Source of the DNA: Candidatus Falkowiibacteriota bacterium
GTDB taxonomy: Bacteria; Patescibacteriota; Patescibacteriia; Patescibacteriales; UBA12465
Assembly: GCA_903839955.1 (NCBI GenBank)
Contig: CAIMEI010000133.1
Span: 1 to 9,794 of the forward strand
DNA length: 9,794 nucleotides
Direction: 5' to 3'
Shown: one piece after another, positions 1 to 5,582 of the stretch
How positions within the stretch are numbered: position 1 is the first letter of the stretch
Layout of the letters: every line of letters begins with the position of its first letter
Program-made: the position numbers and the translations under genes
Notes under the pieces: generated by a model
Database searches by the model: none
What the model saw: the letters and a program-made list of their open reading frames with translations, nothing else
Told to the model about the DNA's origin: nothing

Positions 1-386
<386 letters not shown>

Positions 387-462
387 ACTTTTGTTTTTAT
401 ACAAAGATCTCTTACTTTTTTCGTGGCTTCCGGGCTATGGTTAACAGTAAGTAACAAAAAGA

Positions 463-601
463 CATCATCATTTTGGTGGTTGAAGCGAAGGGGACACACC
501 TGATTCCATCCCGAACTCAGCAGTTAAGCCCTTCAGCGCCGAAAATACTTGGGCCTGAGCCCTGGGAAGATAGGTCGCCGCCAGAATAATGGTGTTTTTT
601 T
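463..601 (+). terminator. rRNA operon 3' end: extended 5S stem followed by T7
   Basis: The 5S precursor stem (463-479 with 578-594, one mismatch) is followed directly by seven T residues at 595-601. No separate terminator hairpin is present before the next promoter at 618. I infer that the 5S closing stem plus T-run ends the rRNA transcript. Confidence 0.5.
470..588 (+). rRNA. 5S ribosomal RNA
   Basis: The sequence carries the conserved 5S core: GCGAAGGGGACACACCTG near 484, ATCCCGAACTCAGCAGTTAAG in loop B/helix III, and GGTCGCCGCCA near 573. Helix I is formed by TGGTGG (474-479) with CCGCCA (578-583). The closing stem continues outward through 463-473 with 584-594, with one mismatch, so the precursor stem is longer than the mature helix. 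The ends given here come from alignment to E. coli numbering and may be off by 2-3 nt. It lies about 85 nt after 23S, the usual 23S-5S order, and is surely cotranscribed with it. Confidence 0.95.
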
Positions 602-617
602 GTATCCAAAAATAGGG

Positions 618-646
618 TTGACAAGTATTTACAATAATGATAAATT
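618..646 (+). promoter_or_regulatory. sigma70-type promoter for the repeat-protein genes
   Basis: A perfect -35 box TTGACA (618-623) is separated by 17 bp from a -10 box TAAATT (641-646, 4 of 6 consensus). It sits just after the rRNA T-run and would start transcription near 653, giving a leader of about 120 nt before the ATG at 775. Confidence 0.6.
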
Positions 647-709
647 GATTAGTCAGGAGTTATTTTACAAAGTGTTTTTTGATTAAATTAATGGTTAAGT
701 TTATCTAAA

Positions 710-725
710 TCCGCCAGCTGGCGGA
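710..725. repeat. perfect 16-bp GC-rich palindrome in the leader
   Basis: TCCGCCAGCTGGCGGA is a perfect 16-base palindrome in otherwise very AT-rich sequence. It lies in the inferred 5' leader, 49 nt before the ATG at 775, and could form a stem in RNA or bind a dimeric protein. No T-run follows, so it is not a standard terminator. Its composition, unlike its surroundings, suggests a dispersed genomic palindrome; only one copy is in this window. Confidence 0.6.
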
Positions 726-774
726 AGGTAAATTTTGGCATTAATTTAATTATAAACAACAAAATATTTTAGTG

Positions 775-1215
775 ATGAATAAAGTAATTAGTTTTGATGG
801 AAAAACAATATTTTCAGAAAATATTGTTTATCTGGTGATTGAAGAAAAACATCTCACCAGACAGATAGTGGAAATAAGTTTTATTGATAATTCTTCTTTG
901 ACAGAGGAGTTTTCTGACGCAAAGAGCGCCTCCAAAAGAATCAAAGAGATAATCACTGGAGCCGAAATGCGATTAGACATAGTAAAGCTTTGTGATGGTA
1001 AATATATTGTCAAAAAGTTTTTGGTTGGCCTTGGAATTGAAGAGTTGTCTGCACGTACCGGAGGTTTTCAAGCGATAGCTTGCTTGGCAAACGGCCAAAA
1101 GTTGGTTTGCGGTGAATTTATGTATGAAAATGTGGCCAGCCAAAAAAATAACAATATAATTAAGGCGTTGGGCTGGAGTAAAAAATGTTCTTCTTCGGTG
1201 GCGATTGCTCGGTGA
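775..1215 (+). CDS. triple-repeat paralogue A, upstream fragment (frame-disrupted)
   Basis: I do not recognise the function. The reading frame could start at GTG 772, but ATG 775 gives a start (MNKVISFDG) that aligns with the start of the next gene (MKREIINFVDW), so I chose 775; no Shine-Dalgarno is visible. The protein holds two of three related units: residues ~1-62 and ~63-135. Each unit has several short hydrophobic beta-like stretches, then a Gly or acidic turn, then a helix ending in a motif like KRIKEII. No signal peptide or membrane segment is seen. The last ~9 codons, after the A6 run at 1180-1185, have no counterpart in the paralogue and look like out-of-frame read-through to a TGA. 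If the frame shifted -1 at A6, the product would be about 199 residues and match the 195-residue neighbour without gaps. So this is either the 5' half of a broken gene, a programmed-frameshift gene, or a real shortened protein. Confidence 0.6.
   Translation: MNKVISFDGKTIFSENIVYLVIEEKHLTRQIVEISFIDNSSLTEEFSDAKSASKRIKEIITGAEMRLDIVKLCDGKYIVKKFLVGLGIEELSARTGGFQAIACLANGQKLVCGEFMYENVASQKNNNIIKALGWSKKCSSSVAIAR
1180..1185 (+). other. A6 run: site of the net -1 frame change
   Basis: The zero-frame codons are AGT AAA AAA TGT. Stepping back one base after the second AAA gives ATG TTC TTC TTC, which continues in the frame matching the third unit of the neighbouring paralogue. The -1 frame has a TAA at 1179-1181, so the switch can only be at or after the A-run. 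One lost A (7 to 6), a sequencing or assembly error, or ribosomal or polymerase slippage would all fit. Confidence 0.6.
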
Positions 1216-1373
1216 AGGATAAGGTTATCGCGATGGATATGGCTTACGATTTTGAAACTCAGCCAAAGATTAGAATAAATTTCGTCGGCGGCTGGAACAG
1301 TGTGGAATCCTTTGCTGATAAGAATGAAGTTGAAGCTAGGACAAAAGAATTAGTTGATTTAATTACGTCATAA
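1185..1373 (+). CDS. triple-repeat paralogue A, downstream fragment
   Basis: This 62-codon reading frame overlaps the previous one by 31 nt in the -1 frame. From residue 2 it aligns ungapped with the C-terminal third of the next gene: FFF at its start, KDKV against KNKV, FVGG against IFGG, then an acidic helix ending KELVDLI against KTLIREI. It therefore encodes the third ~60-residue unit. Its ATG at 1185 is preceded by GGAG at 1175-1178 with 6 nt spacing, so independent initiation or coupling to the upstream fragment is possible. Function is unknown. It may be a separate small protein, or only the tail of a frameshifted gene. Confidence 0.5.
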   Translation: MFFFGGDCSVKDKVIAMDMAYDFETQPKIRINFVGGWNSVESFADKNEVEARTKELVDLITS

Positions 1374-1396
1374 TCATTTAACAAAAGAAATACACA

Positions 1397-1984
1397 ATGA
1401 AAAGAGAAATCATTAATTTTGTCGACTGGAAGATTAATTCCGAGGCAATCTGTTATTTAGAAATTATTACTAGTTCGCACTTATTGTCAATGTCTACCGT
1501 GGAAAACCAATTTGATTACGGTGGAGAGTTCGCTAGTCGAGAGCAGGCAGAAGAAAAAATCAAAGAATTAATTCCCGAAAAAATGTTTAAAGAAGAAATT
1601 ATCGTTTTTAGTAATTATTACATTTTTAAGGATAAAATTTCTTTCTTTGATATCTACAAAGATCAAACCGATGAGCAAGGAGAATATTTCGTCGGCCGCG
1701 TGTGTATGGTCAATGGTGATCAGCTAGAAGAAGATTTTGATGATGAAAAACAAGCTTTCGCCTGGCTGGAATCAATTTTGAAGCTGGTCGGCGACAAGGA
1801 ACAAGTTTTTTTCTTCGATCTTGTCTACAGTTTTAAAAATAAAGTAGCTCACATCAGAACCGAGTATAGACCGCCTACGATTATAATCGACATTTTCGGA
1901 GGCGTTCAACTAAGTGAAAATTATCAGAACCAAGAAGCTCTCGATGAGAAGATGAAAACTTTAATTCGGGAAATCGAATCATAA
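1397..1984 (+). CDS. triple-repeat paralogue B, uncharacterised 195-residue protein
   Basis: I do not recognise a named family. The protein reads as three units: ~1-62, ~63-135 and ~136-195. Shared features are a leading hydrophobic-aromatic strand (INF, IVF, FFF), two or three further strands, a Gly or Asp turn (YGG, NGD, FGG), then an amphipathic acidic helix (EQAEEKIKELI, KQAFAWLESIL, EALDEKMKTLI). It is acidic, soluble-looking, without signal peptide or transmembrane segment. It starts 23 nt after the end of paralogue A, so the two are probably one transcription unit from the promoter at 618, closed by the terminator at 2002-2030. No Shine-Dalgarno precedes the ATG. The adjacent homologous copies point to tandem duplication. 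The region is visibly more AT-rich than recA or infB. The repeat call is by eye and needs profile comparison. Confidence 0.85.
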   Translation: MKREIINFVDWKINSEAICYLEIITSSHLLSMSTVENQFDYGGEFASREQAEEKIKELIPEKMFKEEIIVFSNYYIFKDKISFFDIYKDQTDEQGEYFVGRVCMVNGDQLEEDFDDEKQAFAWLESILKLVGDKEQVFFFDLVYSFKNKVAHIRTEYRPPTIIIDIFGGVQLSENYQNQEALDEKMKTLIREIES

Positions 1985-2001
1985 AAATCCAAGAGTGCAA
2001 C

Positions 2002-2030
2002 AAAGCCGACTACTAGTAGCCGGCTTTTTT
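2002..2030 (+). terminator. Rho-independent terminator after paralogue B
   Basis: AAAGCCG (2002-2008) pairs with CGGCTTT (2021-2027). An inner CTA/TAG extension follows one A-C mismatch, with a CTAG loop. The right arm runs into six T residues at 2025-2030. It lies 17 nt after the stop codon. Confidence 0.85.
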
Positions 2031-2036
2031 AATATT

Positions 2037-2064
2037 TTGGAAAATGCTAATATATTTCTATAAT
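2037..2064 (+). promoter_or_regulatory. promoter giving a near-leaderless mRNA
   Basis: The -35 box TTGGAA (2037-2042) and a perfect -10 TATAAT (2059-2064) are 16 bp apart. Transcription would start at about 2071-2073, right at the ATG at 2074. Confidence 0.65.
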
Positions 2065-2073
2065 CACAAGAAT

Positions 2074-2496
2074 ATGAAAATTTTTCGCGGTTGGTTCTTC
2101 TATTTAGGCATCGCCATTTTAATGGTAATTGCGGCGACGGTGGCGAGTCATTACTATTCTTCATCGGAGAAAAAAACTGACATCAGCGCGGCCATGCTGG
2201 ACAAAGTCCCGGCTCTGAACATCGATTTGAAGGGGAGCTTGTCGCTTGGCAAAAACGCTATTTCCAGTAGCACCAAGGTGGATTTGGCCCAGGCGGCCCA
2301 AAAAATTGCCTCCAGCGCGCCGGAAAAGCTAGCAATTACCGGCGGCGTCAAGGGCTTTATTTTCTCTTATTTAAGCGGAAATTCTGCTTTTTTGGCCAAG
2401 CAGGGCTTTGATTTCTCAGAAGGGGCGGACAAAAACTGGAATTTCAGCTATCAAACCGCGCACGGGGCCGTCAAATTGTTTTCATTGAAGCCCTAA
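2074..2496 (+). CDS. small membrane-anchored protein of unknown function
   Basis: I chose ATG 2074 (140 residues) rather than the in-frame ATG 2044, because 2044 lies inside the promoter spacer and the residues it adds are not signal-like. From 2074 the protein begins MKIFRGW, then has a hydrophobic segment at about residues 7-24 (WFFYLGIAILMVIAATVA), a classic N-terminal anchor or uncleaved signal. The rest, ~115 residues, is Ser/Ala/Lys-rich and has no cysteine; I see no known motif. The topology would place the C-terminal part outside the membrane (inference). It is a single-gene unit between the terminator at 2002-2030 and the recA promoter, whose -10 box begins 7 nt after the stop. A lipoprotein is unlikely because there is no lipobox Cys. 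Confidence 0.75.
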   Translation: MKIFRGWFFYLGIAILMVIAATVASHYYSSSEKKTDISAAMLDKVPALNIDLKGSLSLGKNAISSSTKVDLAQAAQKIASSAPEKLAITGGVKGFIFSYLSGNSAFLAKQGFDFSEGADKNWNFSYQTAHGAVKLFSLKP

Positions 2497-2502
2497 ATAG
2501 TG

Positions 2503-2508
2503 TATAAT
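2503..2508 (+). promoter_or_regulatory. recA promoter, -10 element
   Basis: A perfect TATAAT lies just after the preceding stop codon. The -35 is weak; the best options (TTTTCA at 2479-2484, 18 bp spacing) overlap the end of the upstream gene. Start of transcription would be about 2515, giving a recA leader of about 100 nt. Confidence 0.5.
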
Positions 2509-2513
2509 ATGAA

Positions 2514-2554
2514 AAGAGGATAGACTTTATTGTCTTTCTTTTTATTATTTTTTT
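2514..2554 (+). promoter_or_regulatory. hairpin plus T7 in the recA leader (possible attenuator or upstream-gene terminator)
   Basis: Bases 2514-2525 pair with 2532-2543 (11 pairs, two of them G-U, one T-T mismatch, loop TTTATT). A T-rich stretch ends in T7 at 2548-2554. The stem is AT-rich and weak. Because it starts almost at the inferred transcription start, it could attenuate recA or terminate the upstream gene. Confidence 0.35.
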
Positions 2555-2557
2555 ATG

Positions 2558-2582
2558 GCTAGTCGGGTATGATTTGACTAGC
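2558..2582 (+). promoter_or_regulatory. second inverted repeat in the recA leader
   Basis: GCTAGTC (2558-2564) and GACTAGC (2576-2582) form a perfect 7-bp stem with an 11-nt loop, 32 nt before the recA ATG. It could be an RNA hairpin or an operator. It does not resemble the LexA boxes I know from E. coli or Bacillus. Confidence 0.4.
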
Positions 2583-2614
2583 ACCAAGCTGATTTATTTT
2601 TTAATTTTATTTTT

Positions 2615-3688
2615 ATGCCCAAAGAGAAAAAAGTTGTGGCTGTCGAACCGGTGAAGAACGAGTCCGGTGCCAGCGACAAAAAATTCCAAGCCGCCTTGTC
2701 GGCAATGGAACAAATCAAAACCAAATTCGGGGAAGGAGCAATCATGAAATTCGGTGATGCCCGAAAAACTGACGTGGATGCCATCCCAACCGGCTGTTTG
2801 TCGCTGGACGTGGCTTTCGGCATCGGCGGTGTGCCCCGCGGCCGCGTGATTGAAATTTATGGACCGGAATCTTCCGGCAAAACCACCTTGGCCCAGCACA
2901 TCGTGGCGGAAACGCAGAAGCTCGGCGGGATCGCCGCTTTCGTGGACGCCGAACATGCGCTCGATCCAGACTATGCCGCCAAAATCGGCGTGAACATTAA
3001 AGAACTATTAATCTCTCAACCAGATTCCGGCGAACAAGCCTTGGAAATTGTGGAAACTTTAGTGCGTTCCAATGCCGTGGATGTGGTCGTGGTGGACAGC
3101 GTCGCCGCCTTGGTTCCTCAGAAAGAAATTGAAGGCGACATGGGCGATTCCCATATGGGTCTGCAGGCGCGCTTGATGAGTCAAGCTCTGCGCAAACTCA
3201 CCGGCTCAATTGCCAAGACCAACACCGTGGTTATTTTCATTAATCAAATCAGAAACAAAATCGGCGTCTTCTTTGGCAACCCGGAAACCACCACCGGCGG
3301 TAATGCTTTGAAATTCTATGCTTCCGTCCGCGTGGAAATTCGCCGTGCTGCGCAAATCAAGCAGGGCGAAAACATCATCGGCAACCGCGTGAAGGTAAAA
3401 ATTGTGAAGAACAAAGTGGCCGCGCCATTTAGAACTTGCGAATTTGATATCATGTACAACGAAGGCATTTCCCTTTCTGGCGACATGCTGGATGCTGGCG
3501 TGGAATATGGCGTGATTGCCAAGAGTGGCAATTCCTACACTTTCAAGGAAATCAAACTTGGCACTGGCCGCGAAAACGCCAAGAAGTTTTTGAAGGATGA
3601 TCCGAAATTAATGGAAACCATCCGCAAAGCGATTTGGGCCGTCATCAAGGGCAAGGACGCTGAAGAGAAGAAAGAGGCGGCGAAATAA
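2615..3688 (+). CDS. recA: recombinase RecA
   Basis: RecA forms ATP-dependent filaments on single-stranded DNA and drives homologous pairing and strand exchange; where LexA-type repressors exist it also triggers their self-cleavage. The 357-residue length is usual. Visible landmarks: Walker A GPESSGKTT at residues 83-91; the catalytic Glu in DAEHALD near 113; Walker B strand VVVVDS ending near 162; loop L1 region EIEGDMGDSHMGLQARLMSQ at ~171-190; loop L2 with FINQIRNKIGVFFGNPETTT at ~208-227, followed by GGNALKFYASVR. The C-terminal domain is complete and ends in a Lys/Glu-rich tail. The first ~23 residues are a charged extension before the conserved helix. No Shine-Dalgarno precedes ATG 2615; the leader is T-rich. 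It is monocistronic, with its own promoter at 2503 and a strong terminator at 3707-3736. I see no LexA box or adjacent recX. Confidence 0.99.
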   Translation: MPKEKKVVAVEPVKNESGASDKKFQAALSAMEQIKTKFGEGAIMKFGDARKTDVDAIPTGCLSLDVAFGIGGVPRGRVIEIYGPESSGKTTLAQHIVAETQKLGGIAAFVDAEHALDPDYAAKIGVNIKELLISQPDSGEQALEIVETLVRSNAVDVVVVDSVAALVPQKEIEGDMGDSHMGLQARLMSQALRKLTGSIAKTNTVVIFINQIRNKIGVFFGNPETTTGGNALKFYASVRVEIRRAAQIKQGENIIGNRVKVKIVKNKVAAPFRTCEFDIMYNEGISLSGDMLDAGVEYGVIAKSGNSYTFKEIKLGTGRENAKKFLKDDPKLMETIRKAIWAVIKGKDAEEKKEAAK

Positions 3689-3706
3689 TTATTTGCAAAA
3701 GATATT

Positions 3707-3736
3707 AAAAAAGGAGCCGAAATGGCTTCTTTTTTT
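3707..3736 (+). terminator. Rho-independent terminator of recA
   Basis: AAAAAAGGAGCC (3707-3718) pairs with GGCTTCTTTTTT (3724-3735) around the loop GAAAT. The right arm is part of a T7 run ending at 3736. It is 18 nt downstream of the recA stop. Confidence 0.92.
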
Positions 3737-3751
3737 GTGGCCCCGTCGTTA

Positions 3752-3780
3752 TTGACAAAAATGCCACGAGGTGCCAAAAT
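3752..3780 (+). promoter_or_regulatory. promoter for the 285-residue orphan gene
   Basis: A perfect TTGACA (3752-3757) is followed after 17 bp by CAAAAT (3775-3780, 4 of 6). The spacer holds TGCCA twice, 10 bp apart (3762-3766 and 3772-3776), one helical turn. The leader before ATG 3828 would be about 40 nt and AT-rich. Confidence 0.5.
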
Positions 3781-3827
3781 TCAATAATCACAGTTTTTTA
3801 AAATATTAATAATTTAAATATATAGCA

Positions 3828-4685
3828 ATGGAAGAAAGTGTCGTTTTTAAAGTAAAGGCCGAGCTTGATGGGCCTAACGATTTTTACCTGCGGGATATCA
3901 AAATCACCGGTAATCAGCGGGGAATTTTTATAAACTATTTCCCGGTGGAATCAATCTGGTGCAATGGAATCCAATTGAAAATCAAGTTTAAAAAATCGGT
4001 TAAGTTTGGTGACTTAAAGTGTATCGGATTCATCGTCTTTGATCATTCCAGTGGAGTGACCATTAAGATTAAGGAAATCTATCAAAAGCTGGAGCCTTTT
4101 TGGCTATCAGGTGAGAAACTAAAGGAAAACTCCGGGACCACCAGGGCTCTTCCTAAAATGAACCTGCTTGATGGTCAACAGTCAGCATTTTTAAGATCAA
4201 AAGTTGTGGACTTCGCCCCCAGTTGGAGCGGTAATAAAGAGGGCCGACATTTATTGAGTATTGCCGCTAATAGAGAAATCGAACAGATGTGGCAGTGGTC
4301 TCTTAATCTTAAAGATATCATGAACGACAAGTACGAGCAGATAGACTTGGGGTTCTTTGAATTTGACGTCTTGAAAAAAGCAATGAATATTCATCTGGGA
4401 GAAAGCTATCAAGAAATTTTTGGCGGTCTCTATTACCATTTCCAAAATATTCTGGAACTTCGCTGTGAGACCGTCATAGAATTGAAAGATTCAGAGGAAT
4501 ACCAAAAACTTCTTCCTTTCATCAAGGAGGAAGGCAAGATCACTTTGCGGGACATCTATGAATTCTCCACTGAAAATGACAGCCATGAACGAATTTTAAC
4601 AGGATATTCCGCTCAAGCAGCTTCGGCAATCATAGCCGCCAGAGAAAAAGTTGTTGAAATGTTGGGGGACACGCTAAAAATTTAG
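3828..4685 (+). CDS. uncharacterised 285-residue cytoplasmic protein
   Basis: I do not recognise this protein. Residues ~1-85 look beta-rich, with alternating hydrophobic positions (VVFKVKAEL, YLRDIKITGNQRGIFI, QLKIKFKK, CIGFIVFD, VTIKIKEI). The order, with LRDIKITG followed by a strand and then a W..G..L.I.F pattern, is loosely like a PilZ-type barrel, but the diagnostic PilZ Arg and DxSxxG residues are not clear. A Ser/Gly/Pro-containing linker covers ~95-140. Residues ~145-285 look mainly helical, with an aromatic-rich part (MWQWSLNL, GGLYYHFQNIL) and an Ala-rich C-terminal helix. No signal peptide or membrane segment is present. It has its own promoter and shares the hairpin at 4706-4735 with convergent adk. 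No Shine-Dalgarno is present. I am confident that it is coding because of its length and flanking signals, not about function. Confidence 0.82.
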   Translation: MEESVVFKVKAELDGPNDFYLRDIKITGNQRGIFINYFPVESIWCNGIQLKIKFKKSVKFGDLKCIGFIVFDHSSGVTIKIKEIYQKLEPFWLSGEKLKENSGTTRALPKMNLLDGQQSAFLRSKVVDFAPSWSGNKEGRHLLSIAANREIEQMWQWSLNLKDIMNDKYEQIDLGFFEFDVLKKAMNIHLGESYQEIFGGLYYHFQNILELRCETVIELKDSEEYQKLLPFIKEEGKITLRDIYEFSTENDSHERILTGYSAQAASAIIAAREKVVEMLGDTLKI

Positions 4686-4705
4686 GCAGTTTCTCCCTAG
4701 AATAA

Positions 4706-4740
4706 AAAAAGACCATCGCGAGGGATGGTCTTTTTCTTTT
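4706..4740. terminator. bidirectional terminator between the orphan gene and adk
   Basis: GACCATC (4711-4717) pairs with GATGGTC (4724-4730), extended by five A-T pairs (4706-4710 with 4731-4735), loop GCGAGG. T-rich tracts follow on both strands (TTTTTCTTTT on plus, and the complement of AATAAAAAAA on minus). It lies 20 nt after the orphan stop and abuts the adk stop codon, so it can serve both convergent genes. Confidence 0.9.
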
Positions 4741-5314
4741 ACTTCAAATATGATTCCATGAGCGGTTTGATGTGGTCGGCGTAGATATTTTCTACCGTGT
4801 CATTGCCGTCTATTTCCACGAGAATTCCTTTTTTGCGATAACTATCAATCAAAGGCGCCGTCTCTTCAAGGTAGGCCTTGTAGCGGTCCTCAAAGACTTC
4901 TAGCGTGTCATCACTGCGGCCGCTGGTCTTGCCTCTTTCAAGAATTCTTTCAATTAATAATTCCTTGCGGACGTCCAAATAAATGAAGGCGCGAATCGGG
5001 GTCTCGTGATATTTTTTGAGCAGAGCGTCTAAAACTTCTTCTTGCGCGAGACTGCGCGGGTAGCCGTCAAAAATCAATCCTTGGGTGTCTTGGGAAATGG
5101 CTGACTCCACGATTTTATTCACCAATTCATCGGAGACCAGTTCGCCTCGTTCCACGCAGTCTTTCACAGTGTTGCCGATTTCCGTGCCGGCGGCGATTTC
5201 GCGGCGGATTTGCGCGCCGGTGGAAAAATGGCGCAGGCCGAAATGTTCTTGAATGAGTTGAGCTTGCGTACCTTTGCCGGAACCGGGGGCGCCGATGATG
5301 ATGAGATTAAGCAT
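4739..5314 (-). CDS. adk: adenylate kinase, short-LID type
   Basis: Adenylate kinase interconverts ATP + AMP and 2 ADP in the cytoplasm and sets the adenylate energy balance. I chose the ATG at 5312-5314 (191 residues, MLNLIIIG) because family members begin just before the first strand; an in-frame ATG 9 codons upstream adds a polar stretch. Landmarks: P-loop GAPGSGKGT at 8-16; AMP-site motif STGAQIR at 31-37; DGYPRS at 83-88; short LID with RGKTSGRSDD at 127-136; FEDR with Arg144. The LID lacks the four-Cys zinc insertion, so this is the short form. The usual Asp in STGDxxR is Ala here, and DGFPR has Tyr for Phe. UMP/CMP kinase is related and could be confused with it, but adk is the better call. 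It follows tRNA-Lys on the same strand after a hairpin; its own promoter is unclear and no Shine-Dalgarno is visible. Confidence 0.93.
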   Translation of the reverse strand: MLNLIIIGAPGSGKGTQAQLIQEHFGLRHFSTGAQIRREIAAGTEIGNTVKDCVERGELVSDELVNKIVESAISQDTQGLIFDGYPRSLAQEEVLDALLKKYHETPIRAFIYLDVRKELLIERILERGKTSGRSDDTLEVFEDRYKAYLEETAPLIDSYRKKGILVEIDGNDTVENIYADHIKPLMESYLK

Positions 5315-5347
5315 AATGTTTTTATTTTGTGTTAAAGGCAAAATTAA

Positions 5348-5365
5348 TAAGGGGCTGGCCCCTTA
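5348..5365 (-). terminator. hairpin after tRNA-Lys, probable terminator
   Basis: TAAGGGGC (5348-5355) and GCCCCTTA (5358-5365) are perfect 8-bp inverted arms around two bases. Read on the minus strand, the stem is followed by TTAATTTT, moderately T-rich. It sits 23 nt downstream of tRNA-Lys and 33 nt upstream of the adk start, so it probably ends or attenuates the tRNA transcript. Confidence 0.55.
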
Positions 5366-5388
5366 CTGATTTCTTCTTGATTTACAGG

Positions 5389-5461
5389 TGCACCCAGGGG
5401 GATTCGAACCCACGACCATCTCCTTAAGAGGGAGCTGCTCTACCAACTGAGCTATGGATGC
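5389..5461 (-). tRNA. tRNA-Lys (anticodon CUU)
   Basis: The minus strand folds as a cloverleaf: acceptor GCATCCA/TGGGTGC, D-arm GCTC/GAGC with AGTTGGTA loop, anticodon loop CTCTTAA (anticodon CTT), T-loop TTCGAAT. Two weak points are visible: G27-A43 in the anticodon stem and T50-C64 in the T-stem do not pair. The discriminator is A at 5389, and the next bases are CCT, so no CCA end is encoded and it must be added enzymatically. It lies 28 nt downstream of tRNA-Met, in the same transcript. Confidence 0.95.
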
Positions 5462-5489
5462 AATGTCTCGCTTTTAGCGGTTTCTCGGG

Positions 5490-5563
5490 TGGCTGGGGAG
5501 AGGCTCGAACTCTCGACCTTAGCGTTATGAGTGCTACGCTCTAACCAACTGAGCTACCCAGCC
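5490..5563 (-). tRNA. tRNA-Met, elongator type (anticodon CAU)
   Basis: Cloverleaf on the minus strand: acceptor GGCTGGG/CCCAGCC, D-arm GCTC/GAGC, anticodon loop CTCATAA (CAT), T-arm GAGAG/CTCTC with TTCGAGC loop. The 1-72 pair is G-C, so it is not a bacterial initiator tRNA. With CAU it could also be the lysidine-modified tRNA-Ile2; identity elements cannot settle this by eye. Position 31-39 is A-C, a mismatch at the base of the anticodon loop. No CCA is encoded (ACCC follows the acceptor). A strong promoter lies immediately upstream. Confidence 0.92.
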
Positions 5564-5582
5564 AAATCAAACTTCCTCTTTA

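Noticed and set aside
2044..2073. Upstream in-frame ATG adding ten residues to the membrane-anchored protein
   Set aside because: It lies within the promoter spacer, ahead of the TATAAT; the start at 2074 gives a normal basic-then-hydrophobic N-terminus.
2485..2614. LexA/SOS box upstream of recA
   Set aside because: No sequence like the E. coli, Bacillus or alphaproteobacterial LexA sites was found; the inverted repeat at 2558-2582 does not match them.
2594..2956. Minus-strand open frame across the start of recA
   Set aside because: It is antisense to the highly conserved N-terminal part of RecA and has no independent start signals; a shadow of recA codon usage.
5315..5341. Upstream ATG of adk adding nine residues
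   Set aside because: The added residues are polar and not found in the family, which begins at the P-loop strand; the ATG at 5314 fits better.
5490..5563. Initiator tRNA-fMet
   Set aside because: Position 1-72 is a G-C pair, while bacterial initiators have an unpaired C-A there.
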